Source of the DNA: JBKHXU01 sp046565865
Lineage (GTDB): Bacteria > Pseudomonadota > Gammaproteobacteria > Acidiferrobacterales > Sulfurifustaceae
Direction: 5' to 3'
DNA length: 28,237 bases
NCBI GenBank assembly: GCA_046565865.1
Contig: JBKHXU010000211.1
Span: forward strand, 1-28,237
Each line of letters begins with the position of its first letter. Positions within the stretch are counted from its first letter, which is position 1. Below are positions 22,996-28,237 of this stretch, one piece after another. Under the pieces are notes generated by a model, which was given only the letters and a program-made list of their open reading frames with translations, was not told the DNA's origin and made no database searches. A program made the position numbers and the translations under genes.

Positions 22996-24849
22996 TTGCC
23001 GCTCGTACTACGAATCGTACTGTGGTTGCTGCTTGCGCTTACGCTGCTGGTGTTGCTTTTGGTAGTCGCACTGCCGTTCGTAAATTGGAATGTTTTTAAG
23101 GATAAAATTACGGCGGCGCTCAGTCGGCAATTGGGCGTGCCGGTGGCGGTCAAGGGAAATCTTGATATCGATCTGCGCGGCGACCTCGTCCGCCTGCAGG
23201 CCGATCAGATTGCGCTCGGCACTGCCTCGGCATCACGGCCGCCGCTCCTGACAATGGATCGCCTGCGGTTCGGCATCGCGCTGGCGCCGCTCCTGCGCGG
23301 GCAGCTGGTGCTGGTCGACATCACCGTTATCCATCCGCACGCGCTCATTACTCGAAACGCCGACGGCGAGCTGAATTGGAATGTGCTGCTGGCGCAGGCA
23401 GGTGGCGGCGGCGCGGTACCGCGCATCGAGCAGTTTGCGGTTGACGGCGGCAGTGTCGTCTATCGCGATGCAGCGTTGAAGAATGATATCGAGCTGAAGA
23501 TCGACCGACTGGAAGGATCGTTCGACCCCAAGAGTACGGTGGCCGCGACCGGGTCCGGTCGCATCGACGACCGTGATCTTCGACTGCAAGTGACCGCCGA
23601 GTACCTCGACGAACACTGGCGCGCCGACGGTGCGCTACGGCTCGCCGATGCGCGCGTGTCGGTCGCGGGCACGGTGCGACAGCCGGATCTTCGGCTGGAG
23701 GCGGATATCCCGCGGCCGTCGCAACTCGATTTCTTGCCGTTGCCCGACATGCCGGACGTAGGCCCTGTGCAGTTCAGCAGTCGCTTCACGCGCGATGGGA
23801 ATCACTGGTGGCTCGACGACCTGAAACTCAGCTTCGGGCCATATCACGTCGACGGAGACATTCGGCTCGACCTCGATCAGGGCGTGCCCATGGTTTACGC
23901 CACCCTGTTGTTGGATGAGCTGCGGTTGCCGAAAGGCGGCGCCACGTCTCCCCGCGAGAAACTGATCCCGCCGACACCGATCGATCTCACCCTCCTCCGA
24001 CGGGTGAACGCGAAGGCCAACTTGCGCATCGGCAAGTTGACGAATGCACCATTCACCGTGCAGGACATTGCGCTTACCGCCCGCCTCCGAAACGGCAGAC
24101 TGGTCGTCAGTTCGGCTTCGGCCGATCTCGCCGGCGGCCGACTGCGGGGTGAGATGACGGTCGATGCGAGCGCGGCGGTGCCGTCGACAACCCTCCATCT
24201 CACCTTGCATGAGCTGCTATTGCCTTCGCTGGTGCCCGGCCTACCGGCGCAAGCGCTGCAGGGCAAAACCAGCGGCCGGATCGATCTCGGCGCCCGCGGC
24301 AAGAATCTCGAGGCGCTCGCCGCCAGCGCCCGCGGGCAATTGCTGTTTGTGATACGCGACGGCGCGATCCGTGCGGCATGGATCGAGGGCGCCCGCCTGG
24401 ACTTGGCCGAGTGGTTGCTGCTGCAAGCGAAACCCGGCACCCACGAAACCCCGATCCGGTGCGGGCTGATCGGGTTTGCCGTGCGGGACGGCGTGCTGGT
24501 GCCGCGCCCGATCGTGCTCGATACGCGCGATAGTTGGCTGACGATAGATGGTTCTATCAATCTCAACCAGGAAACGCTTGAGCTTACGCTTCGCGCGCAC
24601 CCAAAGGATTTTAGTTTCCTGACCGCGCAGGCGCCGGTGACGGTGGCGGGACCGTTCTCGGATATTGCCATCGACGTACCGACCGGCAAGCTATGGGCGC
24701 GCGGCGCGGTGGCGCTCGCCCTCGGCAGCTTGCTCGCGCCGGTGGCTGCCTTTATCCCATTTATCGAGCCCGGCCTTGCCAGCGATCGGAATTGCAAGCA
24801 ACTGTTGGCCGGCATACCGCTGGGCGAGGCGTCGGGTATCGGTCAGTAA
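22996..24849 (+). CDS. AsmA family protein
   Basis: A 617-residue envelope protein. One N-terminal transmembrane helix (about 6-28, LLLALTLLVLLLVVALPF) is followed by a long periplasmic part made mostly of beta-strands. The AsmA N-terminal pattern is clear: NVFKDKITAALSRQLGVPV, then GNLDIDLRGDLVRLQA, then LVDITVIHPHALITRNADG. The C-terminal domain with GKTSGRIDLGARGKNLEALA and the repeated GxxxxxDGSINL-like strand ends the protein. AsmA-like proteins take part in outer-membrane phospholipid transport or assembly. The first possible start is the TTG at 22996, four codons after a TGA. A later start would cut into the membrane anchor. Confidence 0.9.
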   Translation: MPLVLRIVLWLLLALTLLVLLLVVALPFVNWNVFKDKITAALSRQLGVPVAVKGNLDIDLRGDLVRLQADQIALGTASASRPPLLTMDRLRFGIALAPLLRGQLVLVDITVIHPHALITRNADGELNWNVLLAQAGGGGAVPRIEQFAVDGGSVVYRDAALKNDIELKIDRLEGSFDPKSTVAATGSGRIDDRDLRLQVTAEYLDEHWRADGALRLADARVSVAGTVRQPDLRLEADIPRPSQLDFLPLPDMPDVGPVQFSSRFTRDGNHWWLDDLKLSFGPYHVDGDIRLDLDQGVPMVYATLLLDELRLPKGGATSPREKLIPPTPIDLTLLRRVNAKANLRIGKLTNAPFTVQDIALTARLRNGRLVVSSASADLAGGRLRGEMTVDASAAVPSTTLHLTLHELLLPSLVPGLPAQALQGKTSGRIDLGARGKNLEALAASARGQLLFVIRDGAIRAAWIEGARLDLAEWLLLQAKPGTHETPIRCGLIGFAVRDGVLVPRPIVLDTRDSWLTIDGSINLNQETLELTLRAHPKDFSFLTAQAPVTVAGPFSDIAIDVPTGKLWARGAVALALGSLLAPVAAFIPFIEPGLASDRNCKQLLAGIPLGEASGIGQ

Positions 24850-24973
24850 AACGACGCAGCTTGGGCGTGATCGCGGAACGTCGCGCCAGCACCCACTGTG
24901 GACGCGACAAATTCCGCGACGCCACTGCCGCCCTTGCCGGATCGCGCATCGAAACTTCGAGCTGTTATCGTTG

Positions 24974-27001
24974 TTACATTCTGGTCGGCAGTTCAACGAA
25001 GAACGTCGATCCCTTGTTGAGTCCGTCGCTCTCGACCCAAATTCTCCCCGCGTGTGCTTCGACGATCTGTTTCGTGATGTACAGGCCCAGGCCGAGGCCG
25101 CTTACTTCGTCGGCGGAGACAGACCTTTCAAAGCGGTCGAATATCTTCCTCTGTGCGTCTTTGGCGATACCGATGCCTTGGTCGCGCACTGCAAGGCGAA
25201 CGTTGTCGTCCGCTCTACTGACCGATACGGTCACTGGCTTTTTGCCGCCGTAGCGCATCGCATTAGTTAGCAGATTCGTGACCACCTGCTCGAGACGCAA
25301 CCGATCCCAGTACCCATCGACCCCTGGGCACTCTACGATGTCTACCGGTGTCTCCGCGCGCCTCAGCGCTGGTTGCAGGTGGGCCACTACGTCTTTCACG
25401 ATCGCATTCAGCGATACAAGCTCCTTGTGGATCGCAAGTCGTCCAGTGCGGATCCGCGCCACATCAAGCATGTCATGCACAAGACGGGTTAAACGTTCTG
25501 CTTGCCGGTTTGCTTGGTCCACGAATGAACTGATCCAAGACGGCGTGTAGATTTGTATGTCGCCTTTGTCCCGGTGACGTAAGAAGACTTGCATTTGATA
25601 ACGCAACGAGGCCAGGGGTGTCGTCAGCTCATGGGAAATGATAGAAAGGAACTCGTCGCGTGAGCGCAACGCGGCGCGCAGCGCCTGTTCCGTGCTGCGC
25701 AACTCCTTCTGCTGCTCGATGTGATCGAGCGCGAAGGAGATGTCGTCTGCCAGGGCGTTGAGCAGTCGTAATTCCTCATCGTCGAAGAAATCCGCTTCTG
25801 CGGCATACAGGACCATCACCGCCACCGGCTCATTCCGAACGCTTAGAGCGAATACGGCGATGGAGTTGACACCCTTCGCCGCACACTGCTCCGTTAGCCA
25901 GTGTCCGTTGTCGCTAATCCTATTCGAGACGATCGGGTGCTTCTGGGTGGTCGCCAATATCGCAACGTTCGGAACACCGCGATCCGTGTCCATTCGCGCA
26001 AACGGCACATGGTCAACGCCGATAGCAACATCGCCCGCCGCGCTGTCAGCATGCACGCGGCCCGAATGGTGTTCGACGGTTCCTATCCACGCGCCGCGAA
26101 ACTGCCCTTGCTCCACGCAAATGCGACATGCTTCGCGAAAGAGCGGCGTGCGGTCGTTGATACGAATGATCGCCGAGCTGATGCCGCTGAGAACCGCATA
26201 AACCCGGTTGAGCCGTTTGATCTTTTCCTCGGCGAGCGTTTGGTCGGTGACATCCTGCAATGTGTGGAACCAGCGGCGCTTGCCCGGCGCCTCCGACCAT
26301 TGTTCCAACGGCTCCATTGCGTGGCGAATGTAAATGGCCCCTCGTCGCCCGTCGCGAAGCAAACGATATTCCACGCACGAGCGCCCTTGCTTTTCGGTCG
26401 CCGCCCGCACTTCGCTCTGGAACCTTGCGCGGTCGGCCGGATGCAACGATTGGATCCAGGCCTGCATGTCGGTTGGCATGCGAAAGTTTTCAACGCCGAT
26501 CAGCTGTGGAAGCGTTTCCGACCATCGCTCGAATGCGCCGTCCGCCGCCGTGACGATATGTCCGAGCTTCGCCATAAGCTGCGCCCGCCGCAAACCGGAC
26601 TCAGCAAGCCGTTGGTTTTTCCGCACCTCGGCCTCGCGCAGCTCGCGCACCACCGCCGGCCCCAGCCGCGTGAGGTTCGTTTTCATTACGTAGTCCACCG
26701 CGCCGGCTTTCATGGCTTGAACCGCGACATCCTCGCCCATGGTGCCGGACACGAAGATGAACGGAACATCCGGATCGACTTGCCGGCAGATACTCAACGC
26801 TTGCAGACCGGTAAAACGCGGCATCTTGAAGTCGGAAAGCACGATCTGCGGTTGGAAATCCGCAAGTTCCCGACGAAGGTCGGATTCGGCGTAGACGCGC
26901 CGACTCTCCACATTCAAGCCGGCGCGGCGCAACTCATGGAGCACGAGTTCGGCATCCCGTGGCGTGTCTTCGATGATCAGTACTTTTGTGTCTTGCGCCA
27001 T
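24974..27001 (-). CDS. Hybrid REC-PAS-GAF-histidine kinase
   Basis: A 675-residue cytoplasmic sensor. An N-terminal receiver domain (1-125) has Glu11/Asp12, Asp57 in VLSDFKMP as the phosphoryl acceptor and Lys107. A PAS domain follows (about 145-255), then a short coiled coil and a GAF domain (about 285-425). The HisKA helix has His457 in SHELTTPL (usually SHELRTPL), and the ATPase domain has NLLTNAMRYGG, DQGIGIAK and GLGLGLYI. No transmembrane segment is present, so signals are probably internal, and the receiver may take phosphate from the neighbouring kinase. Its ATG lies 12 nt after the response-regulator stop. It is the third gene of a unit kinase-regulator-hybrid. Confidence 0.92.
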   Translation of the reverse strand: MAQDTKVLIIEDTPRDAELVLHELRRAGLNVESRRVYAESDLRRELADFQPQIVLSDFKMPRFTGLQALSICRQVDPDVPFIFVSGTMGEDVAVQAMKAGAVDYVMKTNLTRLGPAVVRELREAEVRKNQRLAESGLRRAQLMAKLGHIVTAADGAFERWSETLPQLIGVENFRMPTDMQAWIQSLHPADRARFQSEVRAATEKQGRSCVEYRLLRDGRRGAIYIRHAMEPLEQWSEAPGKRRWFHTLQDVTDQTLAEEKIKRLNRVYAVLSGISSAIIRINDRTPLFREACRICVEQGQFRGAWIGTVEHHSGRVHADSAAGDVAIGVDHVPFARMDTDRGVPNVAILATTQKHPIVSNRISDNGHWLTEQCAAKGVNSIAVFALSVRNEPVAVMVLYAAEADFFDDEELRLLNALADDISFALDHIEQQKELRSTEQALRAALRSRDEFLSIISHELTTPLASLRYQMQVFLRHRDKGDIQIYTPSWISSFVDQANRQAERLTRLVHDMLDVARIRTGRLAIHKELVSLNAIVKDVVAHLQPALRRAETPVDIVECPGVDGYWDRLRLEQVVTNLLTNAMRYGGKKPVTVSVSRADDNVRLAVRDQGIGIAKDAQRKIFDRFERSVSADEVSGLGLGLYITKQIVEAHAGRIWVESDGLNKGSTFFVELPTRM

Positions 27002-27013
27002 GTGAAACGCTTC

Positions 27014-27454
27014 TCACCCGTGCAGCGGCGGCTCGTTTACCACGGCCCAAAAGTTGCCCGTCTGTTTGATCGCGTCCACAAACTGCTGAAACTCGACAGG
27101 CTTGACGACGTAGGCATTGACGCCACCGCGATAGCTTCTCGCGAGATCGCTCTCCTCGCGCGAGGACGTGAGCATCACGACCGGTATTACCATCAGCGAT
27201 TCGTGGGATTTTATTTCTCGAAGGACCTCCAGGCCGTCTATCTTCGGAAGCTTGAGATCGAGCAGCACCACAATCGGCAGAGACGGAGGCTCGTATGCGA
27301 ACTTACCGCGGCGAAAGAGGTAGTCGAGCGCTTCGGCGCCATCTCGCGCAATGACTATCGGATTGGCGACATTGTTACGTGCAAGTGCGGCACGAGTGAG
27401 TTCAATGTCCTTCGCGCTGTCTTCGACGAGCAGGATCGGCCTTAACGGTGTCAT
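27014..27454 (-). CDS. Rcp1-like single-domain response regulator
   Basis: A 146-residue CheY-type receiver without an output domain, of the Rcp1 subgroup that partners with phytochrome-like kinases. Glu11 and Asp12 (LLVEDS) bind Mg2+. Asp66 in VLLDLKLPKIDG is the phosphorylation site. Thr96 (MLTSS) and Lys118 (VVKP) complete the set. The DYLFRRGKFA insertion typical of Rcp1 is present. GAGGTG 4 nt before the ATG supports the start. The gene overlaps the upstream kinase by 53 bases in another frame, which suggests translational coupling. Output is probably by protein interaction, either with the hybrid kinase encoded just downstream or with another partner. Confidence 0.94.
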   Translation of the reverse strand: MTPLRPILLVEDSAKDIELTRAALARNNVANPIVIARDGAEALDYLFRRGKFAYEPPSLPIVVLLDLKLPKIDGLEVLREIKSHESLMVIPVVMLTSSREESDLARSYRGGVNAYVVKPVEFQQFVDAIKQTGNFWAVVNEPPLHG

Positions 27455-28237
27455 TTGCCACCTCAGTGTTGGGAAGCGTGAAGTAGAATGTTGCCCCCTG
27501 GTCTACGGCACTTTGCGCTCGGATCCGCCCACCGTGGCGCATGACGATTCGCTGGACGTTTGCCAGACCAACGCCGGTGCCTTCGAACTCGTCCGGATGA
27601 TGGAGTCGCTGAAATACACCAAACAGTTTGTCGGCATAGGCCATATCGAATCCGGCACCGTTGTCCGCGACGTAAAATTCCGGTTCTCCATTTCGGTCGG
27701 TGTAGCCGATACGAATGTTCGCGATCTCGCGGTTACGCGTGTACTTGACTGCGTTGCCAATGAGGTTCACCCACACCTGCTTTATCATGGCCGGATCGCC
27801 GCGGACATCGGGCAACGGTCGAATGTCCCACTCTATCCTTCGACCTTTCGTTGTGCGAGACAACTCCTGCACGACCTCTTCCACCACTGCGTTCATGGGT
27901 ATCCGGGTGCGTTGCATCTCCGTGCGCCCCATCTTGCTGAATGCCAACAGATCGTCGATCAACTTTCCCATTTCCGCGATCGAGTCGGTAATGTTGTCGA
28001 GGTAGTGTTTCCCTCGGTCTTGCAAAACATCCGCGGCCTCCTCTCTCAGCAGGTCGGCATAACCCGCAACGTGCCGCAGGGGCGATCGCAGGTCATGCGA
28101 AACCGAGTAGGAAAACGCCTCCAACTCGCGATTGACTGCCTCAAGTTCCGAGGTCCGCCGACGCACGCGCTCTTCGAGTTCCGCGTTCAGACGCTGCACC
28201 TCCTCTTGCGCCCGCTTTCGTTCAGTGATGTCCACGG
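27402..28237 (-). CDS. Histidine kinase, N-terminus cut by window edge
   Basis: About 278 C-terminal residues are visible; the frame is open to the right edge. The visible part opens with VDITERKRAQEE, the usual end of a PAS/PAC sensor domain, so at least one sensory domain lies beyond the window. A coiled coil comes next, then SYSVSHDLRSPLRHVAGYA with the phospho-accepting His. That is the HisKA subtype common in phytochrome-like and bacteriophytochrome kinases. The ATPase domain shows NLIGNAVKYT, DNGAGFDM and GTGVGLANV. The C-terminal tail is basic (ARRRQREGH). It is the first of three co-directed signalling genes and is the likely partner of the response regulator that it overlaps. Confidence 0.92.
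   Translation of the reverse strand, partial: VDITERKRAQEEVQRLNAELEERVRRRTSELEAVNRELEAFSYSVSHDLRSPLRHVAGYADLLREEAADVLQDRGKHYLDNITDSIAEMGKLIDDLLAFSKMGRTEMQRTRIPMNAVVEEVVQELSRTTKGRRIEWDIRPLPDVRGDPAMIKQVWVNLIGNAVKYTRNREIANIRIGYTDRNGEPEFYVADNGAGFDMAYADKLFGVFQRLHHPDEFEGTGVGLANVQRIVMRHGGRIRAQSAVDQGATFYFTLPNTEVANDTVKADPARRRQREGH

Noticed and set aside
22733..23065. Plus-strand frame of 110 codons running into AsmA
   Set aside because: It overlaps the AsmA start in another frame and ends in a Cys/Arg-rich tail typical of a shifted membrane helix.
25901..27445. Long plus-strand frame of 514 codons
   Set aside because: It lies antisense to the hybrid kinase and response regulator, whose motifs are complete; it shows no domain pattern.
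1..28237. tRNA, rRNA, CRISPR arrays, complete IS elements, att sites
   Set aside because: I searched by eye for T-loop consensus, spaced direct repeats and terminal inverted repeats with transposase frames; the few GGTTCGA-like hits lie inside coding genes and do not fold as tRNA.

Overview
The window is GC-rich, densely coded chromosomal DNA from a Gram-negative proteobacterium, most likely of the gamma/beta lineage. This is inferred from Shine-Dalgarno-type starts, lipoprotein signal peptides, an outer-membrane beta-barrel, AsmA, Spy/CpxP-like and HdeD-like envelope proteins, and a caa3-type oxidase. I see no tRNA, rRNA, CRISPR array, complete insertion sequence or phage gene. Genome context and species cannot be fixed from the sequence alone.

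Left part (1-9137). A class V aminotransferase runs off the left edge and follows a small HExxH lipoprotein. Next come a voltage-gated-type cation channel with an atypical selectivity filter, a DUF2254 membrane protein, a CusF-fold periplasmic protein that has lost most metal ligands, an AI-2E family transporter, a YqhA/UPF0114 membrane protein and a CorC/HlyC-type CBS transporter. The gaps between these genes hold decayed pieces of other genes: a gluconokinase C-terminus, an M48 peptidase N-terminus, a CorC/HlyC C-terminus and a DNA adenine methylase piece.

Centre (9137-16996). Gluconokinase, an SPW-VKOR-SPW fusion membrane protein and a short-chain dehydrogenase lie on the plus strand. A decayed second copy of the VKOR core follows. 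A GH15 glycosidase lies on the minus strand. Three plus-strand membrane genes (small unknown protein, CtaG-type oxidase assembly factor, HemJ/CopD-like protein) then converge on the oxidase operon.

Oxidase operon (20514-16457, minus strand). coxB (CuA plus fused cytochrome c, lipoprotein), a fused subunit I/III gene and a DUF2231 membrane protein are tightly packed (4-nt overlap, 12-nt gap). All heme and CuB ligands are present. The K-channel lysine is replaced by Gln, and the Asn residues of the D-channel entry are missing.

Right part (20891-28237). An outer-membrane beta-barrel, a Spy/CpxP-like chaperone, an HdeD-like protein and AsmA form an envelope block. A three-gene two-component cluster closes the window: a histidine kinase cut by the right edge, an Rcp1-like response regulator that overlaps it, and a REC-PAS-GAF-histidine kinase hybrid.

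The most distinctive signals are the oxidase proton-channel substitutions, the SPW-VKOR fusion, the channel filter and long S4 helix, and at least five gene remnants, three of which have an intact relative in the same window.
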